The notes beneath the pieces were generated by a model. It searched no databases. It was not told where the DNA came from and saw nothing but the letters and a program-made list of their open reading frames with translations. This document shows positions 1-6,107 of a stretch of 6,107 bases of DNA, piece by piece. The translations under genes and the position numbers were made by a program. Source of the stretch: Pseudomonadota bacterium (GTDB lineage Bacteria; Pseudomonadota; Alphaproteobacteria; Acetobacterales; Acetobacteraceae); assembly GCA_021807465.1 (NCBI GenBank), contig JAKBCX010000110.1, positions 1-6,107 on the forward strand, read 5' to 3'. Numbering within the stretch: the stretch's first letter is position 1; every line of letters begins with the position of its first letter.

Positions 1-68
1 GATGCGATCAGCGGGGGTGACCTACTTCTGGCCGCCTCTTTGCCAATGGGACCGGAGAATAGAGCGCC
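1..68. other. Window edge and 5' leader of the peroxidase gene
   Basis: No gene can be called here. The frame shared with the downstream peroxidase has stops at 18-20 (TGA) and 60-62 (TAG), so an upstream gene could end at either. The first forward frame stays open across this stretch until about 135, but its continuation into the peroxidase gene is Cys/Trp-rich and looks like out-of-frame coding. A GGAG at 54-57 lies 11 nt before the GTG at 69 and is the likely ribosome binding site. No promoter is evident in so short a stretch. Confidence 0.4.
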
Positions 69-1466
69 GTGCGTATTGCCAGTATTGTTGTGCTTGTGTT
101 GGTGCTGGGTCTCAGTGCTGCCACAGTGGCGTTGATCCGCAGCCCGATCCCATTGTTTGACTGGTTTTCCAACCCTGTTGCCGCCTTAAAGCTGAACCAG
201 GGAGAAAACCCCGCGCCTGTGCAGCTGGTTCGCCCAGCGGTGCAGCCGCTTTCCGCCATGGCGCAGCTTGGCAAGGCGATTTTCTTCGATAAGACTTTAT
301 CTGCCTCTGGCGAGATGTCTTGCGCCTCTTGCCACAGCCCTGCGCATAGCTATGGCCCGCCGAATGGCCTGCCGGCGCAATTTGGCGGCCCCGCGCTGAA
401 GAGCCAGGGCATGCGCGCCGTGCCGTCGCTGATGTATCTCAACTATCAGCCTAATTTTTCCGTCGGCCCAGACCCGGCCGGAGACAATGACAAGCCGGTG
501 CCGTTGCCGCAATTAATTGCCGCCGCCAAAAATGCCAAGCGCGTGATCAAGACCGCACAGAGCACGGCGCAGACCGCCGTTAATCTTGTACCAGTAGGCG
601 GGTTGTTTTGGGATGGCCGCGTGAACACGCTGCAGGCCCAGGCCATGGGGCCGCTGCTCAGCCCGTTCGAGATGGATGGTGGAAGTGTGGCGGAGGTTGC
701 CGCCAAGATGCAGGCGGCACCTTACGCGCATTATTTCACTGAGCTGTTCGGCGCCAATGTTTTTCACGATCAGCCTCTTGTTGTTTCTGAGGCCATGTTT
801 GCCGTGGCGCGCTACCAGATCGAGGCGCCGGATTTTCACCCCTATAGCAGCAAATACGATGCCTGGCTGGAGGGCAAGGCGCACCTGACCCGGCAGGAGA
901 TGCGTGGTTATATATTGTTTAACGATCCTGACAAAGGAGATTGCGCGGCCTGCCATCTCAGCCAGCCATCGCCCGATGGTCAGCCGCCGCTGTTTACCGA
1001 CCACCAGTATGAGGCACTGGGAGCGCCGCGCAACCCGCATCTCGCCGCCAATGACAATCCCAGCTATTATGATCTGGGAATCTGTGGTCCGTACCGTGAT
1101 GATTTGAAAAACCAGACGCAATATTGCGGGATGTTCCTTACTCCAACCTTGCGCAATAGCGCCACGCGGAAGGTATTCTTCCATAATGGCGTGTTCCATA
1201 CGCTACAGCAGGTGCTCGACTTCTATAATTTCCGCGATGTTGATCCGGGGCGGATATATCCCAAGGGGCCGGATGGCAAGGTGGCGAAATTCAACGATCT
1301 ACCTGCAAAATATATCGCGAATATCGATGATACCGATCCGCCGCTTAACCGTAAGCTGGGAGAAAAACCCGCGCTGACACCTGCGGAGGAAGAGGACATT
1401 ATCGCGTTCATCAAAACCCTGAATGACGGCTATTATACACCGCAGGCGGAAGCGGCGGCCAAATAG
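69..1466 (+). CDS. Di-haem cytochrome c peroxidase (CcpA/MauG superfamily), membrane-anchored or exported
   Basis: The 465-residue product is a c-type di-haem peroxidase, expected to reduce H2O2 (or act in a MauG-like oxidation) on the outer face of the cytoplasmic membrane. Residues about 4-23 form one hydrophobic segment, either a signal anchor or an uncleaved signal; no lipobox is seen. The two haem attachment motifs are CASCH (85-89), preceded by the family block LGKAIFFDKTLS, and CAACH (292-296). Further family landmarks are GLFWDGR (178-184, with the conserved Trp), GPLLSPFEM (194-202) and TPTLRN followed by FFHNGVFHTL (358-379). The GTG start places the hydrophobic segment at the N-terminus; GGAG lies 11 nt upstream. 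Between the first haem domain and FWDGR there is an extra segment of about 45 residues (130-177), and Cys339 and Cys353 are outside the haem motifs. Both features fit a divergent peroxidase subgroup rather than classical CcpA. The physiological reductant and substrate cannot be read from the sequence. Confidence 0.9.
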   Translation: MRIASIVVLVLVLGLSAATVALIRSPIPLFDWFSNPVAALKLNQGENPAPVQLVRPAVQPLSAMAQLGKAIFFDKTLSASGEMSCASCHSPAHSYGPPNGLPAQFGGPALKSQGMRAVPSLMYLNYQPNFSVGPDPAGDNDKPVPLPQLIAAAKNAKRVIKTAQSTAQTAVNLVPVGGLFWDGRVNTLQAQAMGPLLSPFEMDGGSVAEVAAKMQAAPYAHYFTELFGANVFHDQPLVVSEAMFAVARYQIEAPDFHPYSSKYDAWLEGKAHLTRQEMRGYILFNDPDKGDCAACHLSQPSPDGQPPLFTDHQYEALGAPRNPHLAANDNPSYYDLGICGPYRDDLKNQTQYCGMFLTPTLRNSATRKVFFHNGVFHTLQQVLDFYNFRDVDPGRIYPKGPDGKVAKFNDLPAKYIANIDDTDPPLNRKLGEKPALTPAEEEDIIAFIKTLNDGYYTPQAEAAAK

Positions 1467-1505
1467 CAAGCTGGCCGGGCAGGGCGGGATAAGTTATCAC
1501 GCGCT

Positions 1506-2228
1506 ATGTTTTTGCCCGGCTGGATGACCATTCTGATTGCGCCGATTATTGGCAGCTGGCTTGGCGTGCTGGTGCGGCGCTGGCCGCAGGGGCGGCCCGT
1601 GGCGTTTGCGCGCTCAGCCTGCGAGCATTGCGGGCATGTGCTTGGCCCGCTCGATATGGTGCCGTTATTCAGCTTCATCTGGCTACGCGGGCGCTGCCGG
1701 TATTGCCGCGCGCCTATTGGCTGGTTTCATTTAGCCATCGAGCTTGCGGCGCTGGCGGTGGCTGTTGCGGCCGTATGGGCAGGCGGGCCGGTTTGGGTGA
1801 ATGCCGCCCTGGGCTGGGCGCTGCTTACGGCAGCGTGGATTGACGCCGAGACGCTCCGCCTGCCCGACATCATCACCTTGCCGCTCACTTTGGCGGGGCT
1901 GTTGGTATGCTGGCTGGAGCAGCCGCAGGCCATATACAACCACGCCGCGGCGGCGGCTTTGGGTTACATTTTCTTTCGTGGTGTGAATTTTGCCTATTAC
2001 CGCCTGCGCCACAGACATGGGCTGGGGGAGGGGGACGCCAAGCTGCTGGCCGCCGCTGGTGCCTGGCTTGGTTTGGCGGCTTTGCCCTACACCGTATTTG
2101 GGGGCGCCTTGGCGGGCATTGCCATGGCGCTGGTTGCCATGCGCGGCCAGTTGCACGCCACGCTGCGCATACCTTTTGGCCCGGCTTTGGCGCTTTCGTT
2201 TTTCCTGCTACGCTTATGGGGCAGCTAG
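1506..2228 (+). CDS. Type IV prepilin peptidase / N-methyltransferase (A24 family)
   Basis: This 240-residue polytopic membrane protein matches PilD/GspO-type leader peptidases, which cleave the short positively charged leader of type IV pilins and type II secretion pseudopilins and methylate the new N-terminus. The N-terminal hydrophobic segment is followed by the cytoplasmic tetracysteine module C39-x2-C42...C64-x2-C67, typical of the bifunctional (methylating) enzymes. The two catalytic aspartates are recognisable: D113 in AAWIDAETLRLPD, and D177 in the GLGEGDAKL block (GxGD motif). IPFGPALALSFF (222-233) is the usual C-terminal signature. It is somewhat shorter than typical PilD (about 290), mainly at the N-terminus, but all key parts are present. 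The ATG at 1506 is the only plausible start after the previous stop, although its ribosome binding site (a GGGATAAG near 1486) is weak. The gene lies 39 nt after the peroxidase and 11 nt before the pirin; no pilin or secretion gene is in view. Confidence 0.93.
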   Translation: MFLPGWMTILIAPIIGSWLGVLVRRWPQGRPVAFARSACEHCGHVLGPLDMVPLFSFIWLRGRCRYCRAPIGWFHLAIELAALAVAVAAVWAGGPVWVNAALGWALLTAAWIDAETLRLPDIITLPLTLAGLLVCWLEQPQAIYNHAAAAALGYIFFRGVNFAYYRLRHRHGLGEGDAKLLAAAGAWLGLAALPYTVFGGALAGIAMALVAMRGQLHATLRIPFGPALALSFFLLRLWGS

Positions 2229-2239
2229 AAGGGGGCGCG
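2229..2239 (+). promoter_or_regulatory. Shine-Dalgarno that fixes the pirin start
   Basis: AAGGGGG at 2229-2235 lies directly after the prepilin peptidase stop codon and 4 nt before the ATG at 2240. It supports this ATG over the longer in-frame opening that runs back into the peptidase gene, and it suggests that the two genes share an mRNA. Confidence 0.7.
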
Positions 2240-3139
2240 ATGTCTTTCCTCTCCACGGCCCAGGGCGGTGATGCGCCGGCTGAAATTGTTATTGAGCCGC
2301 TTAGCAAGGATATTGGCGGTTTTCCCGTTCTGCGCGCCTTGCCGCATGCCAAGAGGCGTGCTGTTGGCCCGTTCATCTTTCTCGACCAGATGGGGCCTGC
2401 CAGTTTTGCGCCAGGGCAAGGGATTGATGTGCGGCCACACCCGCATATTGGTTTGGCGACGCTCACCTACCTTACCGAAGGCTCTCTGTTTCACCGCGAC
2501 ACGCTGGGCAGCGCGCAGGAAATTCTGCCGGGCGCCGTAAACTGGATGACGGCCGGGCGCGGCATCGCGCATTCCGAACGCTCGCCGCTGAAGGCGCGTG
2601 GTACCGAGCGCCGCATGACCGGCGTGCAGTGCTGGCTGGCCCTGCCGCATGCCCATGAGGAGGCCGAACCAGCCTTCTACCATTACGATGCCGCCGATAT
2701 GCCGATGCTCAACGATACGGGGGTGTCGCTGCGCCTGCTGGCCGGGCAGGCGTTTGGTGCCGGCTCGCCAGTGCGCGTGTATTGCTCGACGTTTTATGCC
2801 GATGTGCATCTGGCGGCGGGTGCGGCTGTGCCGCTGCCGGATGAGCATGAGGAGCGGGGGGTGTACCTGCTGGAGGGCGAGGTTGAGATCGCCGGCGCAT
2901 CCTATGGCGCGCCGGTATTACTGGCCTTCCGTCCAGGAGACCGTGTGACCATCCGTGCTACGCATAATGCGCGTTTTATGATGCTTGGTGGCGAAGCTTT
3001 GGATGGGCCGCGCCATCTTTGGTGGAATTTCGTGTCCTCATCCAAGGAGCGGATAGATCAGGCCAAGGCGGATTGGGTGTCGGGTGCCTTTGGCCTGGTT
3101 CCTGGCGACGATAAGGAATGGATCCCGCTGCCGGGATGA
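2240..3139 (+). CDS. Pirin family bicupin protein
   Basis: The 299-residue product is a pirin: a two-domain cupin with an Fe(II)-type centre in the N-terminal cupin. All four expected metal ligands are visible: H67 and H69 in RPHPHIGLATLTYL, and H111 and E113 in GRGIAHSE. MTGVQCWLALP (126-136) is the usual linker to the second half, whose cupin strands run from about 178 to 250 (VRVYCSTFYADVHL, GVYLLEGEVEIAG, LLAFRPGDRV). Bacterial pirins have variously been described as quercetin 2,3-dioxygenases or as redox-responsive partners of metabolic enzymes; the sequence does not decide between these. It is cytosolic, with no signal peptide. The open frame extends upstream to about 1907 inside the prepilin peptidase gene, but pirin similarity begins only after the ATG at 2240, which has a good Shine-Dalgarno. 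It is the last gene before the terminator. Confidence 0.95.
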   Translation: MSFLSTAQGGDAPAEIVIEPLSKDIGGFPVLRALPHAKRRAVGPFIFLDQMGPASFAPGQGIDVRPHPHIGLATLTYLTEGSLFHRDTLGSAQEILPGAVNWMTAGRGIAHSERSPLKARGTERRMTGVQCWLALPHAHEEAEPAFYHYDAADMPMLNDTGVSLRLLAGQAFGAGSPVRVYCSTFYADVHLAAGAAVPLPDEHEERGVYLLEGEVEIAGASYGAPVLLAFRPGDRVTIRATHNARFMMLGGEALDGPRHLWWNFVSSSKERIDQAKADWVSGAFGLVPGDDKEWIPLPG

Positions 3140-3167
3140 AAAACGCCCGCCTTGCGGCGGGCGTTTT
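3140..3167. terminator. Bidirectional rho-independent terminator
   Basis: A perfect 12-bp inverted repeat: AAAACGCCCGCC (3140-3151), loop TTGC, then GGCGGGCGTTTT (3156-3167). Because the arms begin and end in A4/T4, the hairpin has a T-tract on both strands and can stop transcription from the pirin side (stop codon immediately before it) and from the convergent amidohydrolase gene (stop 22 nt away). Confidence 0.92.
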
Positions 3168-3189
3168 GTAAAAGGCTCAGGCGTTTGGC

Positions 3190-4506
3190 TTAAGCCTCGG
3201 CAAGAACGTCGGCATTTGCCTTGAACATGCCCATTACGTCGCCGGAGGTAATGGGGCGTTTGGTGCCGTTATCCGGGCGTGCGCCGCCTGAGGATTTGGG
3301 CGCCAGGTCAACGCCTTTGGCTTTGGCCTGGGCACGCAGCGCGGCCACGGTCAGCTCTTCTTTTTTGTGATGTTTGAACGGATCGAACCGGAACCATTTC
3401 ATCGCGTTCAGGTGCGTCACCTTGTCGATCTGCACATCGGTCAGGTTCTTCACCGACTCCCACAGATATTCCGGCACTTCCGGCCATAGCGTGTCGGAAT
3501 GCGGATAGTCGCACTCATAGGCGATGTTGTCCTCGCCGATTTCATCGATGTTCTTCAGCCCGAACTTGTCGTCGATGAAGCAGTTGAGGAAGTGCTTCTT
3601 GAACATCTCGCTTGGCTTCACCTTCTGGAACAGCGAGTTTGTCCAGGCCTTATGGCGCCAGTTGGAGAAATCGGCGCGTTCCATGAAGTATGGCACCCAG
3701 CCGATGCTGCCTTCGGAAATCGCCACGCGCAAATTGGGGTATTTCCAAAGCGCCTCAAGCTGCAGCCAGTCGGCGGCGCCGATGGCGACGGACATCGGCA
3801 TGGTGGAAATCCAGGCTTCGATTGGCGTTTCCATCGAGGCGTGTGGGGCAGGGTTGCCGGCGCCGATATGGATGCAAACGGTAATGTCGAGGTCAGCCAG
3901 GGCCTTATACATCGGCGCCCAATATTCGTTATGGATGCTGGGCAGGTCCTGCTTGGTCGGGTTGTCGTTGAGGTACACCGAGGTGCAGCCCTTGGCGGCG
4001 ATGCGCTTCAGCTCGGCCACTGTGGCGTCCATGTCCCAGGTCGGTAGAATGCCGCAGGGGATGAAACGGCCCGGGTAGGCGCCGCACCATTCGTCAATAT
4101 GCCAGTCATTGTAAGCCTGCATGTGGCGCAGGGCGAGCTTCTTGTCTGGCGCGCGGTGGAAGGTGGCGCCGTCGAAGCCAATGGAATTGCCGAAATTGAG
4201 CGAGGCGGCGATGCCGTTCGCATCCATGTCGGCTACGCGTGCATCCACGTTGTAACAGCCGGCGCGAAGCTGATCGAGCGCGGTCGGCTCCATGCCGTAT
4301 TCCTCAAACGGACGGCCTACCACGGCATTCAGGCCCACGGAGGGCTTCTTCATGCCCTGGTAGCTCCAGAAATTCTTGCCGCGCTTGTCGGTTAGCAGTT
4401 TCGGCGCGCTGGCCAGCAGGTCCGCGGGGAGGTGCTTGTCGAACAGCTCCGGGGGTTCGCAAATGTGATCATCGACGCTGATGATCACCATATCTTCCAT
4501 CTTCAT
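3190..4506 (-). CDS. Amidohydrolase family 2 (COG2159) metal-dependent hydrolase/decarboxylase
   Basis: The 438-residue protein has the TIM-barrel pattern of the amidohydrolase-2 (PF04909-like) family, which includes ACMSD-type decarboxylases and various C-C or C-N hydrolases. The N-terminal strand carries ISVDDHICEPPELF (9-22), in which D12, H14 and E17 stand where the usual HxH metal pair is found. CIHIGAG (211-217) supplies a further His (H213). SEGSIGWVPYFMERAD (264-279) is a subfamily block, and ECDYPHSDTLWP (331-342) holds the conserved Asp (D333) near the end of the barrel. The family fold ends around 380; a Lys/Ala-rich helix and a Gly/Pro-containing tail follow. AAGGAG at 4514-4519 lies 7 nt before the ATG at 4506; a second ATG two codons later (4500) is possible. 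No signal peptide, so cytosolic. The substrate is unknown; the neighbouring dehydrogenase and flavin monooxygenase suggest a catabolic role, which is inference. Confidence 0.9.
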   Translation of the reverse strand: MKMEDMVIISVDDHICEPPELFDKHLPADLLASAPKLLTDKRGKNFWSYQGMKKPSVGLNAVVGRPFEEYGMEPTALDQLRAGCYNVDARVADMDANGIAASLNFGNSIGFDGATFHRAPDKKLALRHMQAYNDWHIDEWCGAYPGRFIPCGILPTWDMDATVAELKRIAAKGCTSVYLNDNPTKQDLPSIHNEYWAPMYKALADLDITVCIHIGAGNPAPHASMETPIEAWISTMPMSVAIGAADWLQLEALWKYPNLRVAISEGSIGWVPYFMERADFSNWRHKAWTNSLFQKVKPSEMFKKHFLNCFIDDKFGLKNIDEIGEDNIAYECDYPHSDTLWPEVPEYLWESVKNLTDVQIDKVTHLNAMKWFRFDPFKHHKKEELTVAALRAQAKAKGVDLAPKSSGGARPDNGTKRPITSGDVMGMFKANADVLAEA

Positions 4507-4513
4507 ATTCCGG

Positions 4514-4519
4514 CTCCTT
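4514..4519 (-). promoter_or_regulatory. Ribosome binding site of the amidohydrolase
   Basis: AAGGAG on the - strand, 7 nt before the ATG at 4506. The spacing favours that ATG, although the next one (4500) is within reach. Confidence 0.75.
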
Positions 4520-4608
4520 GGATGAACCTTTTGGAAATTTCTAGCCCTAACAGCAGCTTAGCTGGCAAGCCGTGGCCTTAAGCCAAAACCGCCAGCACTG
4601 TTTGGACA

Positions 4609-4636
4609 ATTATACACCTGTGTTGGAAATTGAAAA
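4609..4636 (-). promoter_or_regulatory. Putative sigma70-type promoter for the amidohydrolase
   Basis: On the - strand, a perfect -10 box TATAAT (4609-4614) lies 16 nt from a -35-like TTTTCA (4631-4636; four of six consensus positions). Transcription would start near 4602, giving a leader of about 95 nt before the ATG at 4506. The spacer next to the -10 box contains the small dyad ACAC-CT-GTGT (4614-4623), a possible but weak operator. Confidence 0.55.
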
Positions 4637-4653
4637 CCCCCAATATGTTAGTT

Positions 4654-5517
4654 TTAAGGAGGGCTGGAAGCCGCTTCTGCGGCGTCGAATTCGTCCACGA
4701 AATCGAAGGCATCATGCACCAGGCTCTGGTAGGTGCGGACAAAAATCTCGCGCATTTTGCCATCCGAGATTACCATGGGCTTGTTAGTCCGCACGGCCTT
4801 CAGGCAAAGGCGAGCCACCTTATCGGCGGGGCGGAATACCAGCTTGTTATGCTCGACGAATGAGGATGAGACATGCACCTCTTCATCCGTCGGCCCGCCA
4901 AAGCGCTCTGGCCGGTAGCTCATATTCTTTGCCTTCATGTTGCTCACAACACCACCTGGGCACAGCACGGTGGCGCCCACGCCATATTCGGCGGCTTCCA
5001 GGTTCAAATTCAGCATTAACCCGATAACGCCCATTTTGGCTCCGGAATAGGGGGCGTGGTACGGAATCCAATGCGGCATCAGCCCGGCGGTGGAGGCTGT
5101 GGCGAAAATATGCCCGTCGCGCGCCTTTACCATATCAGGGTAGAAGGCGAGAATGCAGTTGGTGACCCCCATCATGTTTACATGAATGATCCAGTCCACA
5201 TCGCTCTCGCTCATATCGGTAACTTTTTCGAACGATGTAGCTCCGGCATTGGCGAAGAGCAGAGAAACACGGCCAAGGGCTTTGGTGACCTCGTCGCGCA
5301 TTGCCTGCACCGCGTTGCGCTCTATCACATCACACTTTACAGGATGCGCCTTGCCGCCCTTGGCCTCGATCTCCTTGGCTACAGCAACGGCGTTCTCAAA
5401 GATGATGTCGGCAACGCCAACGGCAGCGCCCTGCGCCGCCAGCTCCAATGCCAAGCCGCGGCCAATGCCGCTGCCCCCTCCAGTTACAACCGCAACCCGC
5501 CCCGCTATTTCCGTCAT
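4654..5517 (-). CDS. Short-chain dehydrogenase/reductase (classical SDR)
   Basis: The 287-residue protein is a classical SDR: a soluble Rossmann-fold oxidoreductase acting on an alcohol or carbonyl group. The cofactor loop is TGGGSGIG (12-19). D37 at the end of the second strand (GVAD) suggests NAD(H) rather than NADP(H). CDV (62-64) and NAG (90-92) are the usual adenine-side and structural motifs. The catalytic tetrad is complete: N114, S142, Y157 and K161 (YSGAK). CPGGV (186-190) is the usual post-catalytic PG segment. The C-terminal region after about 195 is somewhat longer than in minimal SDRs (about 250), which usually reflects a substrate-binding lid. The ATG at 5517 comes 5 nt after the stop of the upstream monooxygenase, with AAGGGA (5526-5531) inside that gene's last codons as ribosome binding site, so the two genes are co-transcribed and probably translationally coupled. 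Substrate not identifiable. Confidence 0.94.
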   Translation of the reverse strand: MTEIAGRVAVVTGGGSGIGRGLALELAAQGAAVGVADIIFENAVAVAKEIEAKGGKAHPVKCDVIERNAVQAMRDEVTKALGRVSLLFANAGATSFEKVTDMSESDVDWIIHVNMMGVTNCILAFYPDMVKARDGHIFATASTAGLMPHWIPYHAPYSGAKMGVIGLMLNLNLEAAEYGVGATVLCPGGVVSNMKAKNMSYRPERFGGPTDEEVHVSSSFVEHNKLVFRPADKVARLCLKAVRTNKPMVISDGKMREIFVRTYQSLVHDAFDFVDEFDAAEAASSPP

Positions 5518-5522
5518 TCTTA

Positions 5523-6107
5523 TTATCCCTTGATTTTCGGAAGCACCTTGTTGGCAAAACGCCTGAGTTGGTCATAAACCAGATCGTATGGCAAGCCGCC
5601 AAAGCTGAAATTGGCCAGCATTTCGTAATCCCCCACCATTTCCTTGCGGATTTGGTGATGCTCGATCAGCGCTTCTGGCGTGCCGATCATGTTGCCGGAA
5701 ATATAGTCGCGGTACGCCTTGTCCGGCCCGCCGGCTTTTTCGGCCATGGCGCCCATATAGGCGTAGGTGGAGTAGGAGGGCAGGGACTTGAAATGGTCGC
5801 TCATGAACTCGTAATGGTTGGCCACGGTGGCGAACATGCGGCTGAAATATTTGTCGCAATATTCGGTCACTTTCTGCTTATCGTCGAAGCAGAGCACGAA
5901 ATCCGAGATGATGAAGGGCGGCGCCTTTTTGTTATGCAGCCGCTCGAACGTGGCGCGGTATTGTTTGATCTCGGGAATGGCATTGCGCCAGTCGCCTTGG
6001 CTGAAACGCAGCGTTTTAAGCCCAAATTGCGCCGCCACTTCCACCGAGCTGGGAGACATGCTCACCATGACCGTGCGGTCCTTGAAGCTCTTGAACGGGC
6101 GCGGGCG
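5523..6107 (-). CDS. LLM class flavin-dependent oxidoreductase (luciferase-like), C-terminal part
   Basis: The last 194 residues of a bacterial luciferase-like monooxygenase are visible; the 5' end lies beyond the window. These enzymes use reduced FMN or F420 on a TIM barrel to oxygenate or oxidise small organic substrates. The first visible residues, RPRPF, correspond to the family's RPFQ-type block before the central strand, followed here by MSPSSVEVAAQFGLKTL (the usual SPE-AV-FAA-G block). Near the end are IGTPEALIEHHQIRK and FSFGGLPYDLVYDQLRRFANKVLP, the typical C-terminal helix region of LLM proteins. Roughly half of a 350-400-residue protein is missing. The ATG at 6068 is internal, because the conserved residues begin before it. 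The segment 85-130 of the visible part (YFSRMF...SYSTYAYMG) is not a motif I recognise and may be the substrate-specific insertion. First visible gene of the unit with the SDR. Confidence 0.88.
   Translation of the reverse strand, partial: RPRPFKSFKDRTVMVSMSPSSVEVAAQFGLKTLRFSQGDWRNAIPEIKQYRATFERLHNKKAPPFIISDFVLCFDDKQKVTEYCDKYFSRMFATVANHYEFMSDHFKSLPSYSTYAYMGAMAEKAGGPDKAYRDYISGNMIGTPEALIEHHQIRKEMVGDYEMLANFSFGGLPYDLVYDQLRRFANKVLPKIKG

Larger units (their letters stand above)
4507..4653. other. Non-coding gap with a repeated AATTTCCAA element
   Basis: This 147-nt gap between the dehydrogenase and the amidohydrolase is markedly more AT-rich than its surroundings. The 9-mer TTGGAAATT (+ strand) occurs exactly at 4531-4539 and 4623-4631, with a degenerate copy, TTGGACAATT, at 4602-4611. 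The second copy touches the -35 box of the promoter described separately. A short inverted repeat (GCTGGC 4561-4566 / GCCAGC 4591-4596) encloses a 24-nt loop but has no T-tract. No convincing terminator for the upstream dehydrogenase was found, so readthrough into the amidohydrolase is possible. Confidence 0.5.

Noticed and set aside
2..160. Forward frame from the ATG at position 2 as a small upstream gene
   Set aside because: The translation is Cys/Trp-rich and overlaps the peroxidase signal segment in another frame; no ribosome binding site can be seen at the window edge.
513..1199. 228-codon open frame on the - strand inside the peroxidase gene
   Set aside because: Opposite to a gene with clear haem motifs; the translation shows no recognisable domain and is Arg/Ile-rich in the manner of antisense shadow frames.
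1907..2239. Upstream in-frame extension of the pirin frame (111 codons)
   Set aside because: It overlaps the prepilin peptidase catalytic GxGD region in another frame, its translation resembles no pirin, and the ATG at 2240 has its own Shine-Dalgarno.
1885..2848. Long - strand frames (1885-2466 and 2225-2848) opposite the peptidase and pirin genes
   Set aside because: Pro/Arg-rich, without family motifs; the + strand proteins in both places are unmistakable.
3499..4078. Two overlapping + strand frames of about 180 codons inside the amidohydrolase gene
   Set aside because: Both lie antisense to conserved amidohydrolase blocks, and neither resembles a known protein or has a good ribosome binding site.
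4561..4596. GCTGGC/GCCAGC inverted repeat as a terminator of the dehydrogenase gene
   Set aside because: Only 6 bp of stem with a 24-nt loop and no following T-tract on either strand; it also lies downstream of the putative amidohydrolase promoter.
5056..5577. 173-codon + strand frame opposite the SDR gene
   Set aside because: Antisense to the SDR cofactor and catalytic motifs; no domain recognisable.

Overview
The window looks like an ordinary stretch of a moderately GC-rich proteobacterial chromosome, most likely alphaproteobacterial. That placement is an impression from codon usage and gene content, not a demonstrated assignment. It is densely coding: five complete genes and one partial gene, no RNA gene, no CRISPR array and no recognisable mobile element.

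The left half (69-3139) reads on the + strand. A membrane-anchored or exported di-haem cytochrome c peroxidase of the CcpA/MauG superfamily is followed after 39 nt by a type IV prepilin peptidase (aspartic protease family A24) with an intact N-terminal tetracysteine domain. A canonical bicupin pirin follows 11 nt later. The spacing suggests co-transcription, at least of the last two. The functions have no obvious common pathway, so this may be a housekeeping run rather than a system.

The + strand run ends at a perfect 12-bp hairpin (3140-3167) with A- and T-tracts on both sides. It serves as a bidirectional terminator between two convergent transcription units.

The right half (3190-6107) reads on the - strand, in transcription order: the C-terminal half of a luciferase-like (LLM class) flavin-dependent monooxygenase cut by the window edge, a classical short-chain dehydrogenase 5 nt later, and, after a 147-nt gap, an amidohydrolase-2/COG2159 TIM-barrel hydrolase. 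The combination of flavin monooxygenase, NAD-dependent dehydrogenase and metal-dependent hydrolase/decarboxylase resembles a small catabolic module for an unidentified organic substrate. The gap holds a good sigma70-type promoter (perfect TATAAT) for the amidohydrolase and a repeated 9-mer, so that gene may be separately regulated.

No clearly novel system is visible. The points most worth a second look are the insertion and cysteine pair in the peroxidase, the prepilin peptidase sitting away from any pilin gene, the altered metal motif and tail of the amidohydrolase, and the uncharacterised monooxygenase/SDR/amidohydrolase grouping.
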